Positions 1-8,156 of a stretch of 64,000 nucleotides of DNA are shown piece by piece. This DNA is from Pseudodesulfovibrio hydrargyri (lineage in GTDB: Bacteria; Desulfobacterota; Desulfovibrionia; Desulfovibrionales; Desulfovibrionaceae). Each line of letters opens with the position of its first letter. Position 1 is the stretch's first letter. Below the pieces are notes generated by a model. That model did no database searches, was not told the origin of the DNA, and saw only the letters and a program-made list of their open reading frames with translations. The translations under genes and the position numbers were made by a program. Where the stretch lies: positions 434,001 through 498,000 of the forward strand of contig NZ_LKAQ01000001.1 of NCBI RefSeq assembly GCF_001874525.1. The letters are read 5' to 3'.

Positions 1-129
1 CTCACCGTCGCCCGCCACGGCGGCCCCGTTGTCGAGGAGATCGAAGAAGTCGAAGAAACCGCAGAAGTGGCCGAGGCCGTCGAGGAATCCGTAGAGAATG
101 CCGAAGACGCCGAAACCGCAGAGGCCTAA
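1..129 (+). CDS. rplI: 50S ribosomal protein L9, C-terminal end (partial)
   Basis: The window opens inside a reading frame that starts LTVARHGG, runs into a Glu/Ala/Val-rich tail and stops at TAA 127-129. The position directly before dnaB and the long acidic tail fit ribosomal protein L9 of Desulfovibrio-type bacteria, where rplI is normally followed by dnaB. Only 42 residues are visible, so the identification rests mainly on synteny; the globular L9 domains lie upstream of the window. Its last 32 bases overlap the proposed dnaB start in another frame, which suggests translational coupling. Confidence 0.6.
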   Translation, partial: LTVARHGGPVVEEIEEVEETAEVAEAVEESVENAEDAETAEA

Positions 130-1552
130 ATCAGGCCAATACGCCGATAATCCGGAAGAGGCCCTGGACAGGGCCTCTTCCGATATCCTACGCAAGGTCC
201 CCCCACACTCTTTCGAAGCCGAACAGGCCGTGCTCGGCGGCGTGTTCCAGTCCGAGGCCATGTTCCACCAGCTGGTGGACATCATCGGCCCGGACGATTT
301 CTACTCCCCCGTCCACCGGGACATATTCAAGGCCTTCACCCAGCTCTACGACGACCACCAGCCCATCGACGTGGTCACGGTGGCCAACCAGCTGGCCAAG
401 AACGGCACCCTGGACACCGTGGGCGGGCCGGTCTACCTGGCCGAGCTGTCCGACTCCGTGGTCAGCGCGTCCAACGCCCTGCACCACGCCCAGATCGTCC
501 GCGACAAGTGCATCCTGCGCGAGCTCATCGACATCTCCAGCGGGATCATCTCCAACTGTTTCTCCTCCGCCGACGTGGGCGAGGTCCTGGACGAGTCCGA
601 AAAGGAAATTTTCCGCATCGCGCAGACCAAGGAAATGCGCGGCATGCAGTCCAGCGGCCAGCTGGTGCCCAAGGTCTTCGACGAGCTGACCGCCCGGTTC
701 AACAACAAGTCCGTGGTCACGGGCATCCAGACCCACTACCACGAGTTCGACAACATGACCGCGGGCCTGCAGAACTCGGACCTGATCATCATCGCGGGCC
801 GCCCGTCCATGGGCAAGACCGCGTTCGCCCTGAACGTGGCCCTGCGCGCCGCGGCCCGGTCCGAATGCCCCACGGCCATCTTCTCCCTGGAAATGTCCAT
901 GGAGCAGCTCATGACCCGTCTGCTGGCCGTGCAGAGCAAGGTGGAGCTGTCCAACCTGCGTACCGGCTACCTGGACGACTCGGACTGGAACAAGCTGTAC
1001 GAGGGCGCTGACGTGCTCAGCAAGGCCCCGATCTTCATCGACGACACCCCGGCCCTGTCCACCCTGGAGCTCCAGGCCCGCTGCCGCCGCCTCAAGGCCG
1101 AGCACAACCTCGGGCTGATCGTCATCGACTACCTCCAGCTGATGCGCTCCAGCGCCCGGCCGGACTCCCGCGAGCAGGAGATTTCGGACATCTCGCGCCA
1201 TCTCAAGGCCCTGGCCAAGGAACTGAACGTGCCGGTCATCGCCCTGTCCCAGCTCAACCGCAAGGTCGAGGAGCGCACGGACAAGCGGCCCATGATGTCG
1301 GACCTGCGCGAATCCGGCGCCATCGAGCAGGACGCGGACATCATCATCTTTCTCTACCGCGACGCCGCGTACAACAAGAGCGAGGACAACCCGCTCAAGA
1401 ACCACGCGGAAGTCATCATCGGCAAGCAGCGCAACGGCCCCACCGGACGGTGCGAACTCTTCTTCAAGAAGGAATACACCCTGTTCGAGAACATGGACGC
1501 CACGGCCTATCCCTCGGAACTGCCCGAGGGGTTCCATCCGGACTCCGACTAA
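98..1552 (+). CDS. dnaB: Replicative DNA helicase DnaB
   Basis: This 484-residue protein is the hexameric 5'-3' helicase that unwinds DNA at the replication fork and binds primase. The N-terminal domain begins at PPHSFEAEQAVLGG (about residue 36) and the RecA-like motor follows. Walker A is GRPSMGKT at residues 234-241, Walker B is the LIVIDYLQLM segment, and the DnaB motif SQLNRKVEER with DLRESGAIEQDAD is intact. Length matches the family (about 450-500). The start at 98 lies inside the end of rplI with a GAGGAA about 10 bases upstream; the first 30 or so residues are Lys/Pro-rich and variable in the family, so the exact start is the only doubt. It is probably co-transcribed with rplI. Confidence 0.96.
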   Translation: MPKTPKPQRPKSGQYADNPEEALDRASSDILRKVPPHSFEAEQAVLGGVFQSEAMFHQLVDIIGPDDFYSPVHRDIFKAFTQLYDDHQPIDVVTVANQLAKNGTLDTVGGPVYLAELSDSVVSASNALHHAQIVRDKCILRELIDISSGIISNCFSSADVGEVLDESEKEIFRIAQTKEMRGMQSSGQLVPKVFDELTARFNNKSVVTGIQTHYHEFDNMTAGLQNSDLIIIAGRPSMGKTAFALNVALRAAARSECPTAIFSLEMSMEQLMTRLLAVQSKVELSNLRTGYLDDSDWNKLYEGADVLSKAPIFIDDTPALSTLELQARCRRLKAEHNLGLIVIDYLQLMRSSARPDSREQEISDISRHLKALAKELNVPVIALSQLNRKVEERTDKRPMMSDLRESGAIEQDADIIIFLYRDAAYNKSEDNPLKNHAEVIIGKQRNGPTGRCELFFKKEYTLFENMDATAYPSELPEGFHPDSD

Positions 1553-1573
1553 CATCAATCACGCGGAACCGCT

Positions 1574-2863
1574 ATGTACTACGATCCGGTAGAGACCATG
1601 GACCGCGCCGCCCTGGAATCGCTCCAGGCCGAACGCCTCAGACAGACCATCGAAATCGCCAAGCGTTCGCCCTTCTATGCCGAGCGTCTCAAGGGATTGG
1701 AACCCGGCGACATCAAAAGCCCGGCGAACATCACCTCCCTGCCCTTCACCACCAAGGACGACCTGCGCAACCAGTATCCGCACGGGCTGCTGGCCCGGCC
1801 CCTGGACGACTTCGTCCGGCTGCACGCCTCAAGCGGCACCACCGGCACCCCGGTGGCCGTGTTCTATACCCAGAAGGACCTGGACACCTGGGCCGACCTC
1901 ATGGCCCGGTCCATGTACTGCTGCGGCTGCCGCAAATCCGACGTGTTGCAGAACACCTCGGGTTACGGGCTGTTCACCGGCGGCCTGGGCATCCACTACG
2001 GCTCCGAGCGGCTGGGCATGCTGACCATCCCGGCGGGCGCGGGCAACACCAAGCGCCAGATCAAGATGATCCTCGACCACCAGGTCACGGTCCTGCACAT
2101 CATCCCGTCGTTCGCCCTGTATTTCGCCCAACAAGTCCGCGAGGCCGGATACGATCCCAAGGACATGCCGTGGCGCATCGCGCTCATCGGCGCCGAGCCC
2201 CACACCGAGCAGGCCCGGGCCAAGATCGAGCAGCTCATGCACATCAAGGCGTACAACTCCTATGGATTGTCCGAGATGAACGGCCCGGGCGTGGCCTTCG
2301 AGTGCGTCCACCAGAAGGGCATGCACCTGTGGGAGGACGCCTACATCGCCGAGGTCATCAACCCCGAGACCGGGGAACACGTGGCCGAAGGCGAAGTGGG
2401 CGAGCTGGTCATGACCACCCTCACACGCGAGGGCATGCCGATCATCCGCTACCGGACCCGCGACCTGACCCGGTTCATTCCGGGCGAGTGCGAGTGCGGC
2501 CGGACCCACCGGCGCATCGACCGCATCGCCGGCCGGGCCGACGACATGATGATCTTAAAGGGCGTGAACATCTACCCCATGCAGATCGAGCAGTGCCTCA
2601 TGGCCATGCCCGAGGTGGGCCAGAACTATCTCATCGAACTGGTCCGCGAGGGCGTGTCCGACCAGATGCGCGTCAAGGTGGAGATCAAGGACGAATACTT
2701 CGTGGAGGACATGCGCGCCCTGCAGGGATTGCAGAAGCGCATCGCCAAAAACCTGTGCTCGGAGATCCTGGTCACCCCGCGCGTGGAGCTGTGCCAGTCC
2801 GAATCCATCCCCAAGGCCCAGGGCAAGGCCGTGCGCGTGGTGGACCTGCGCGGCAAGGAGTAG
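1574..2863 (+). CDS. paaK: Phenylacetate-CoA ligase family protein (AMP-forming)
   Basis: This 429-residue enzyme belongs to the PaaK branch of the adenylate-forming family, which activates phenylacetate or related aryl acids to CoA thioesters through an acyl-AMP. The P-loop-like motif SSGTTGTPV (about residue 87), the SYGLSEMNGPG acid-binding segment, RYRTRDLT, and a C-terminal PaaK_C lid ending in GKAVRVVDLR are all visible. Length (about 430) is normal. It starts 21 bases after dnaB, so it probably shares the operon. Sulfate reducers and other anaerobes often carry several such ligases, and some act on indole-acetate or similar amino-acid breakdown products. No other paa gene is near, so the substrate is unknown. 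Confidence 0.9.
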   Translation: MYYDPVETMDRAALESLQAERLRQTIEIAKRSPFYAERLKGLEPGDIKSPANITSLPFTTKDDLRNQYPHGLLARPLDDFVRLHASSGTTGTPVAVFYTQKDLDTWADLMARSMYCCGCRKSDVLQNTSGYGLFTGGLGIHYGSERLGMLTIPAGAGNTKRQIKMILDHQVTVLHIIPSFALYFAQQVREAGYDPKDMPWRIALIGAEPHTEQARAKIEQLMHIKAYNSYGLSEMNGPGVAFECVHQKGMHLWEDAYIAEVINPETGEHVAEGEVGELVMTTLTREGMPIIRYRTRDLTRFIPGECECGRTHRRIDRIAGRADDMMILKGVNIYPMQIEQCLMAMPEVGQNYLIELVREGVSDQMRVKVEIKDEYFVEDMRALQGLQKRIAKNLCSEILVTPRVELCQSESIPKAQGKAVRVVDLRGKE

Positions 2864-2872
2864 GGCCGACCC

Positions 2873-3370
2873 ATGGAATACGTCTGGGCCGTCCTGCTCA
2901 TCCTGGGATTGATGTTCTCCCAGATCCTCCAGATATTCAGTCTGCCCGCCAATTGGGTGGCGCTGGCCCTGGTGGCCCTGTGGAAGTACGTCTACCCCGA
3001 GTCCATGACCTGGAACTTCGTCGTCGTCCTGGGCGTGGCCGCGGCCGCTGGCGAGGCCCTGGAATTCGGCCTGCAGGCCTGGGGCGCGGGCCGCTACGGC
3101 GCGTCCGTGCGCGGGAACGTGGGCGGCATCGTCGGGGCGGTGGCCGGAGCCATCTTCGGCGCGCCCTTCCTCTTCGGCCTGGGCGCCCTTGCCGGTGCCC
3201 TGGGCGGAGCCTGGCTCGGCTGTTTCATCGCCGAGACCCCTGGCCGCACCCGGCCCGAGGCCCTGCGCGCGGCCAAGGGCGCGTTCGTGGGCAAGGCGCT
3301 GGGCTTCACGGTCAAGACCGCCATCGGCGCTACCATGGTCATTTTGTCCATCCCGCGCGTCTGGCCCTGA
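2873..3370 (+). CDS. DUF456 family membrane protein
   Basis: A 165-residue protein beginning 9 bases after paaK. It has hydrophobic segments at about residues 2-22, 23-36 and 45-65, and a Gly/Ala-rich stretch (about 75-125) with small-residue helix packing, ending in a last hydrophobic segment. The pattern VWAVLLILGLMFSQ, PANWVALALVALW and the glycine-rich GGIVGAVAGAIFGAP matches DUF456, a family of small inner-membrane proteins of unknown function. It is likely the last gene of the dnaB-paaK unit. A GC-rich hairpin at 3383-3399 lies just downstream and may end transcription, though it lacks a clear T tract. Confidence 0.75.
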   Translation: MEYVWAVLLILGLMFSQILQIFSLPANWVALALVALWKYVYPESMTWNFVVVLGVAAAAGEALEFGLQAWGAGRYGASVRGNVGGIVGAVAGAIFGAPFLFGLGALAGALGGAWLGCFIAETPGRTRPEALRAAKGAFVGKALGFTVKTAIGATMVILSIPRVWP

Positions 3371-3414
3371 GTTCCTTTTGGAGGACGGCGCGGCCGTCCC
3401 CGAGCCCCTTTCCT

Positions 3415-3765
3415 CTAGTCGGTGATCAATCCCCGCTCGCGCAGGTAAGCCACCACGCGTTCGGTTTCGCCCATGCCCATGGTCCCGCGCAAAGCCACGG
3501 CCACAGCGCAGGCCTCGAGAATCTCTTCCAGTTCTGCTCCCAGTTCGATGGCCTGGTCGCACTGAAAGAGGATGCACGCCCGGCACCCCGAGCACAAGGC
3601 CGCCACCAGCGCCATGAGCCGCTTGTGTTTGCCGCTGACCGCGCCGTCCTTGTAGACTTCCTGGTTCAGGGCGGTGTAGGGCTCGGCCACCTCGGGCATG
3701 AGTTTCTTGTAAATGGCCGCATTGCGCCCGTTTTCCACCCGCAATTCCATTTGGCTTTCCAACAT
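3415..3765 (-). CDS. Carboxymuconolactone decarboxylase (AhpD-like) family protein
   Basis: A 116-residue protein of the CMD/AhpD fold. The stretch KHKRLMALVAALCSGCRACILFQ (split here as KHKRLMALVAAL then CSGCRAC) carries the family CxxC followed by a third Cys in place of the usual His-containing pattern. The C-terminal half AVAVALRGTMGMGETERV is also family-typical. AhpD-like members use the CxxC pair as a peroxidase or disulfide relay, others are decarboxylases, and the chemistry here cannot be told from sequence. The start at 3765 has a GGAGGCAAC site directly upstream. It is convergent with the DUF456 gene and appears to be a single-gene unit. Confidence 0.8.
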   Translation of the reverse strand: MLESQMELRVENGRNAAIYKKLMPEVAEPYTALNQEVYKDGAVSGKHKRLMALVAALCSGCRACILFQCDQAIELGAELEEILEACAVAVALRGTMGMGETERVVAYLRERGLITD

Positions 3766-3866
3766 GTTGCCTCCTTCAATGGTTGTTGAGGGCCATACTA
3801 TGGCCGGAACGGGGATACGGACAATCCGAAATCGCCGATGCGGACCATCGGCCTGACCGAACGGAC

Positions 3867-4748
3867 CTATCTCGCCGAAAAGACTTTGGGCAACCGCTCT
3901 CCGGCCAGCTTATAGCCGTGCTCGATGATAGGCGCAGCCTTGTCGAAGTCCATCAGGCCGCACAGGTTGATGGGGATGTCCAAGACGGCGTCGGGCGGGT
4001 AGGCCGCGATCTTCTGCCGGGCAATGGAGCCCTGCATGGCGTCAAACGACTTGTAGAGGATGTCATAGGCGCGGATGTCCTTGCGCTTCTGGGCGATCTT
4101 GTCGGTCATGGAGCCGATGAACTCGGTCACGGCGTGGGACACCCCGGAGCCGTTGTCGCCGTCGTGCTTGCCTGCCTTGATCTCGGCCCCCTTGACCGGA
4201 GGCGCGCACAGGTTCACGGCAATGGTGAAGTCGTTCAGGTCGCCGAAGGTCGGGGCGATGGGCACGGGGTTGAGGATGCCGCCGTCGATGATGTCCTCGC
4301 CGTTGACCACCACGGGCTTGAAGACCAGCGGCAGGGCGATGGACGCCTTGATGGCGTCGAAGAGCGGCCCCTTGCGTATCCAGACCTCCTTGCGCCGGGA
4401 GATGTTCGCGGCCACGGCCGTGAAGCTGATGGGCAGGTTCTCGATGCGCTCCTCGCCGACCACGTCGCGCAGGGTGTCGATGAGCCGGTCGCCCTTGATC
4501 AGCCCGTCCATGCCGAAGGACAGGTCCATCAGGGCGAGCATGTCCCGCTTGGTGATGCGCCGCGCCCACCGCTCGTACTCGTCGAGCTTGCCGGTGGCGT
4601 GGATGCCGCCCACCAGCGCGCCCATGGAACAGCCCGAGATGGACTTTATCTCGCAACCGTGCTCCTCGAGCCAGCGGATGACGCCGATGTGCGCCAGCCC
4701 GCGCGCCCCGCCGCTGCCCAGGACCAGCGATATGGTTCTCTTCCTCAT
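3867..4748 (-). CDS. Patatin-like phospholipase (RssA/NTE family)
   Basis: A 293-residue serine hydrolase of the bacterial patatin family, predicted to act on phospholipid or lysophospholipid esters in the cytoplasm or at the inner membrane. The oxyanion loop GSGGARGLAHIG lies at residues 10-21, the nucleophile elbow is GCSMG, and the catalytic Asp motif is DGG in IIDGGILNPVP. Length fits the short RssA-type class. The start at ATG 4748 was chosen over a longer frame because GGAGAGG sits 6 bases upstream and the family begins with a basic segment just before LVLGSGG. It is divergent from thrC across a 165-base gap. The physiological substrate is unknown. Confidence 0.9.
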   Translation of the reverse strand: MRKRTISLVLGSGGARGLAHIGVIRWLEEHGCEIKSISGCSMGALVGGIHATGKLDEYERWARRITKRDMLALMDLSFGMDGLIKGDRLIDTLRDVVGEERIENLPISFTAVAANISRRKEVWIRKGPLFDAIKASIALPLVFKPVVVNGEDIIDGGILNPVPIAPTFGDLNDFTIAVNLCAPPVKGAEIKAGKHDGDNGSGVSHAVTEFIGSMTDKIAQKRKDIRAYDILYKSFDAMQGSIARQKIAAYPPDAVLDIPINLCGLMDFDKAAPIIEHGYKLAGERLPKVFSAR

Positions 4749-4913
4749 CCGATGCCTCTCCGGTTCGGGACGAAGAGAAAAAGGCCCGCCGTCCCGCTGT
4801 TTGCAAGGCCAGCCTACATAATTTTGACTTGCCATACACTACCTTTTAAGCGAATCTTTGGTCCCTTTCGAGGCGAGTGTGACGAGAGAACCTTATTCCC
4901 ATCGGGTGAGACA

Positions 4914-6362
4914 ATGACTGCCGATCTTTTTCCCTCCTACCGCGGCCGCATGGAATACTTCTGCCTGGGCTGCGGCAAGCGATTCCCCACCGACGAGCTG
5001 TACTACACCTGCCCCGACTGCGGCGGCGTGTTCCTGCTCGACAACCTGAATTTCGACGAGCTGAAAAAGACCAGCGGCGAGCAGTGGCGGGCCATCTTCG
5101 ATCAGCGCGCGGCATCCAAGAAGACCGCCCTGCGCGGCATCTTCCGCTTTTATGAGCTCATGGCCCCGGTGCTCGAAGAGGAGGACATCGTCTACCTCGG
5201 CGAGGGCAACACCCCGCTGGTGGCCTCCAGCCCGGCGCTCAACGCGGCCACCGGGCTGACCACGGCCTACAAGAACGACGGCCAGAACCCGTCGGCCTCG
5301 TTCAAGGACCGGGGCATGGCCTGCGGCTTCTCCTACCTGCGCTCGCTCATCCGCCGCCATGGCTGGGACCAGATCCTGACGGTCTGCGCCTCCACGGGCG
5401 ATACCTCGGCCGCGGCCGCGCTCTACGCCTCCTACGCGGGCGGGGCCATCAAGTCCGTGGTCATCCTGCCGCACGGCAAGGTCACCCCGGCCCAACTGGC
5501 CCAGCCGCTCGGCTCCGGGGCCGTGGTCCTGGAAGTGCCCGGCGTGTTCGACGACTGCATGAAGGTGGTCGAGCACCTGGCCGACAACTACCGCGTGGCC
5601 CTGCTCAACTCCAAAAACGCCTGGCGCATCCTGGGCCAGGAGTCCTACGCCTTCGAGTGTGCCCAGTGGTTCGACTGGGACATGAAGGACAAGTGCATCT
5701 TCGTGCCCATTGGCAATGCGGGCAACATCACCGCCATCATGGCCGGCTTTCTCAAGCTATACGACCTGGGAGTCATCACCGAACTGCCGCGCATATTCGG
5801 CGTACAGTCCCACCACGCGGACCCGGTCTACCGCTACTACGCGGTGGACGACCCGAAGGAGCGCGAATACCACCCCATGAAGGTCAGTGCGTCCGTGGCC
5901 CAGGCGGCCATGATCGGCAACCCGGTCTCGTTCCCGCGCGTCAAATACTTTGCCGAGAAGTTCGAGGCCGTGGGCGGGAAGCGCGCCTTCCAGGTCATCC
6001 AGGTGACCGAGCAGCAGATCATGGACTCCATGATCCAGGCCAACCGCAACGGGCACATCGCCTGCACCCAGGGCGGCGAGTCGTTTGCCGGGGCCAAGCG
6101 CGCCCTGGAGCTCGGCCTGGTCAGCAAGGACGAACTGTGCGTCCTCGACTCCACGGCCCACCAGCTCAAGTTCGTGGATTTCCAGAATATGTACTTCGAC
6201 AATTCCTTCCCGCCCGAATTCGGCGTCAAGCCGGACATGGCCCTGGCCAACAAGCCGGAACTGGTCATCTCCCTGGAGGAGAAGGAAACCCTGTCCGAAG
6301 CGGACTTCACCCGCAAGACCGCCGACAAGGTGGTCGCCAAACTCGGCCTCGAAAAGAAATAA
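4914..6362 (+). CDS. thrC: Threonine synthase
   Basis: A 482-residue PLP enzyme that converts O-phosphohomoserine to threonine and phosphate. It starts with a zinc-ribbon-like element, C17-x2-C20 and C33-x2-C36, as in the longer bacterial and archaeal ThrC type. The PLP lysine lies in NPSASFKDRG (about residue 131) and the phosphate-binding glycine loop is IPIGNAGN. The start at 4914 has GGGTGAG a few bases upstream; a second ATG at 4950 would still keep the zinc ribbon. The reading frame is open far upstream, but that part is antisense to the patatin gene and non-coding. No hom or thrB is adjacent. Confidence 0.93.
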   Translation: MTADLFPSYRGRMEYFCLGCGKRFPTDELYYTCPDCGGVFLLDNLNFDELKKTSGEQWRAIFDQRAASKKTALRGIFRFYELMAPVLEEEDIVYLGEGNTPLVASSPALNAATGLTTAYKNDGQNPSASFKDRGMACGFSYLRSLIRRHGWDQILTVCASTGDTSAAAALYASYAGGAIKSVVILPHGKVTPAQLAQPLGSGAVVLEVPGVFDDCMKVVEHLADNYRVALLNSKNAWRILGQESYAFECAQWFDWDMKDKCIFVPIGNAGNITAIMAGFLKLYDLGVITELPRIFGVQSHHADPVYRYYAVDDPKEREYHPMKVSASVAQAAMIGNPVSFPRVKYFAEKFEAVGGKRAFQVIQVTEQQIMDSMIQANRNGHIACTQGGESFAGAKRALELGLVSKDELCVLDSTAHQLKFVDFQNMYFDNSFPPEFGVKPDMALANKPELVISLEEKETLSEADFTRKTADKVVAKLGLEKK

Positions 6363-6399
6363 CCACTCCCCCGCTCTCCCGCTCCCGCCGCAGGCGGCC

Positions 6400-6502
6400 C
6401 AAAAAGTTTAGGAAGGGAGAGGGGATGGAGGTCCGGGGGAAGGGGAGAGGGAAACCCTTTGAAAAGGGCTTTCCCTCTCCCCTTCCCCCGGCCGCCGGAG
6501 GC
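6400..6502 (+). repeat. Modular palindrome repeat, copy A
   Basis: About 103 bases between thrC and tlyA. It begins CAAAAAGTTTAGGAAGGG, then holds a palindrome at 6433-6491 with 22-base arms that pair without mismatch (first arm CCGGGGGAAGGGGAGAGG plus GAAA) and an inner CCCTTT/AAAGGG hairpin, and ends with the tail CCGCCGGAGGC. The same structure recurs on the other strand at 40485-40586 and 48939-49044. The tail GGAGG at 6497-6501 lies 9 bases before the tlyA start and can serve as its ribosome-binding site. The stem could also terminate or attenuate thrC transcription, although no T tract follows. Confidence 0.85.
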
Positions 6503-6510
6503 ACACCCAA

Positions 6511-7260
6511 ATGCCCAAAAAACAACGCGCGGATCAGCTCCTGGCCCAGCAGGGCCTTGTGGAGAGCCGTGGCAAGGCCAAGCGGCTGATCATGGCCGGC
6601 AAGGTCCACTACATGGACCGGGGCCAGAAGACGCCGGTGGTCAAGCCGGGCCAGCAGTTCGACCCGGAAACGGAATTCGTGGTCCCGAAGGACGAGCGGT
6701 TCGTGTCGCGCGGGGCGTACAAGCTGCTCACGGCCATCGAGGAATTCTCCATCGATTTCAAGGGAAAGATTGCCATGGATGCGGGCGCGTCCACGGGCGG
6801 GTTCACGGACTGCATGCTCCAGTTCGGCGCGGTGCGGGTCTATGCCGTGGACGTGGGCTACGGCCAGTTGCACGAGAAGCTGAGGCAGGACGACCGGGTG
6901 GTCAACCTGGAGCGGACCAACGTGCGCCATGCCGAGCCGAACCTGATCCCGGAGCCGGTGGACGTGATCGTGGCCGACGTATCGTTCATATCCCTGACCA
7001 AGATCCTGCCCGCGTGCCTGCAATTCCTCAAGCCCGGCGGCGAGCTGGTGGTCCTGATCAAACCGCAGTTCGAGGTGGGCCCGGGCCAGACCGACAAGGG
7101 CGTGGTCCGCAGCAAGCGGCTGCGACAGGAGGCCGTGGACATGGTGGTCGGGTTCTGCGAGACCGAACTCGGGCTGACCGTGCGCGGCGTGGTGCCGTCC
7201 CAGATACTGGGACCCAAGGGCAACCAGGAATACATGGCCTACATGGCCTTGCCGGAATAG
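6511..7260 (+). CDS. tlyA: TlyA family rRNA (cytidine-2'-O)-methyltransferase
   Basis: A 249-residue protein with an N-terminal S4 RNA-binding domain (about residues 4-65, RADQLLAQQGLVESRGKAK) and an FtsJ/RrmJ-type methyltransferase domain. The SAM-binding motif is DAGASTGGFTDC (about residues 90-101). Catalytic tetrad-like positions are visible as Lys in RGAYKLL, Asp in VADVSFIS and Lys in LIKPQFE. TlyA enzymes 2'-O-methylate cytidines of 16S and/or 23S rRNA and affect capreomycin sensitivity. The start codon follows the repeat tail, whose GGAGG is the only good Shine-Dalgarno. It is followed 4 bases later by the DMT transporter gene. Confidence 0.92.
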   Translation: MPKKQRADQLLAQQGLVESRGKAKRLIMAGKVHYMDRGQKTPVVKPGQQFDPETEFVVPKDERFVSRGAYKLLTAIEEFSIDFKGKIAMDAGASTGGFTDCMLQFGAVRVYAVDVGYGQLHEKLRQDDRVVNLERTNVRHAEPNLIPEPVDVIVADVSFISLTKILPACLQFLKPGGELVVLIKPQFEVGPGQTDKGVVRSKRLRQEAVDMVVGFCETELGLTVRGVVPSQILGPKGNQEYMAYMALPE

Positions 7261-7264
7261 CATC

Positions 7265-8140
7265 GTGCTCAGAGGACTCATCTATGCGGTGATTTCGGCC
7301 GCCTGCTTCGGCTCCATGGCCATCCTGATCAAGTTCGGCTACATGGCGGGCATGGACGGCGCGGTGATGATGCAGACGCGCTTCACCGTGGCCACGGCCA
7401 TGCTGTTCCTCTACCTGCTGGCCAAGTCCCCCCGGATGCTGCGCATCTCCCTGCGCGACCTGGGCAAATGCGCCTTTCTAGGACTGGTGGTCTGTTGGAT
7501 GCAGACCTCCTGCTTCGTCTACTCGCTGGAGACCATCCCGGCCTCCACGGCGGCCCTGGTTCTGTACGGACACCCCATGGCGGTGACCCTGCTCTCCTCA
7601 CAGTTCCTGCGCATGCGCATCAACCGGGTGGTCGTCCTCTCCCTGGCCCTGGTCATGACCGGCTGCTGCCTGGTCTTCTACGACGCCTTCCTGCGCGAGG
7701 TGGACGGAACAGGGCTGGCCTACGCCCTGGGGGCCATGGCCACCTTCTCCGTCTACGTCATCCTGATCCAGGTACTGCTCAAGGGAATCAAACCGCTGAC
7801 CGCCACCTTCTACGTCATCGGGTTCGCGGCGGTGTCCTTCACCCTGTCGGGCGACATCCATGCGTGGGGATCGATGAACCTGGAACAGGCGGGCATCAGC
7901 CTGGCGCTGGGCCTCTTCCCGGGCCTGCTGGCCGCGACCTTGCAGTACACGGCCATAGAGCGGGTCGGCAGCGCCTACGTCTGCATCTTTTCGTCCGTGG
8001 AGCCGGTCATCACCCTGGCGGCGGCGGCCGTGTTCCTGGGCGAACCCGTGGTCCAGCTTCAGATTTGGGGCGCTGTACTGATCGTCCTGGGCATCGTCGC
8101 GCCCAACCTGCGCCACCGGGAGCCCGCCGCGACGAACTGA
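7265..8140 (+). CDS. DMT superfamily (EamA) transporter
   Basis: A 291-residue membrane protein with about ten hydrophobic segments in two EamA repeats (residues roughly 5-140 and 150-283). It is predicted to export a small metabolite or amino acid across the inner membrane. Family signs are the N-terminal AVISAACFGSMAILIKF, the STAALVLYGHPMAVTLLS segment at the end of the first repeat, and the Glu-Pro of SSVEPVITLAAAAVFLGEP in the second. The start is GTG 7265, four bases after tlyA, so the two are probably translated from one message. The substrate cannot be inferred. Confidence 0.88.
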   Translation: MLRGLIYAVISAACFGSMAILIKFGYMAGMDGAVMMQTRFTVATAMLFLYLLAKSPRMLRISLRDLGKCAFLGLVVCWMQTSCFVYSLETIPASTAALVLYGHPMAVTLLSSQFLRMRINRVVVLSLALVMTGCCLVFYDAFLREVDGTGLAYALGAMATFSVYVILIQVLLKGIKPLTATFYVIGFAAVSFTLSGDIHAWGSMNLEQAGISLALGLFPGLLAATLQYTAIERVGSAYVCIFSSVEPVITLAAAAVFLGEPVVQLQIWGAVLIVLGIVAPNLRHREPAATN

Positions 8141-8156
8141 CCGCGCCGGGCCGGAC

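Noticed and set aside
1450..3789. A long plus-strand frame (779 codons) over dnaB end, paaK and DUF456
   Set aside because: It is out of frame with three clear genes and has Arg/Pro/Gly-rich nonsense composition, as expected of a GC-rich shadow frame.
3783..4913. Long 5' extension of thrC
   Set aside because: It is antisense to the patatin gene; the zinc ribbon and ribosome-binding site place the start at 4914.
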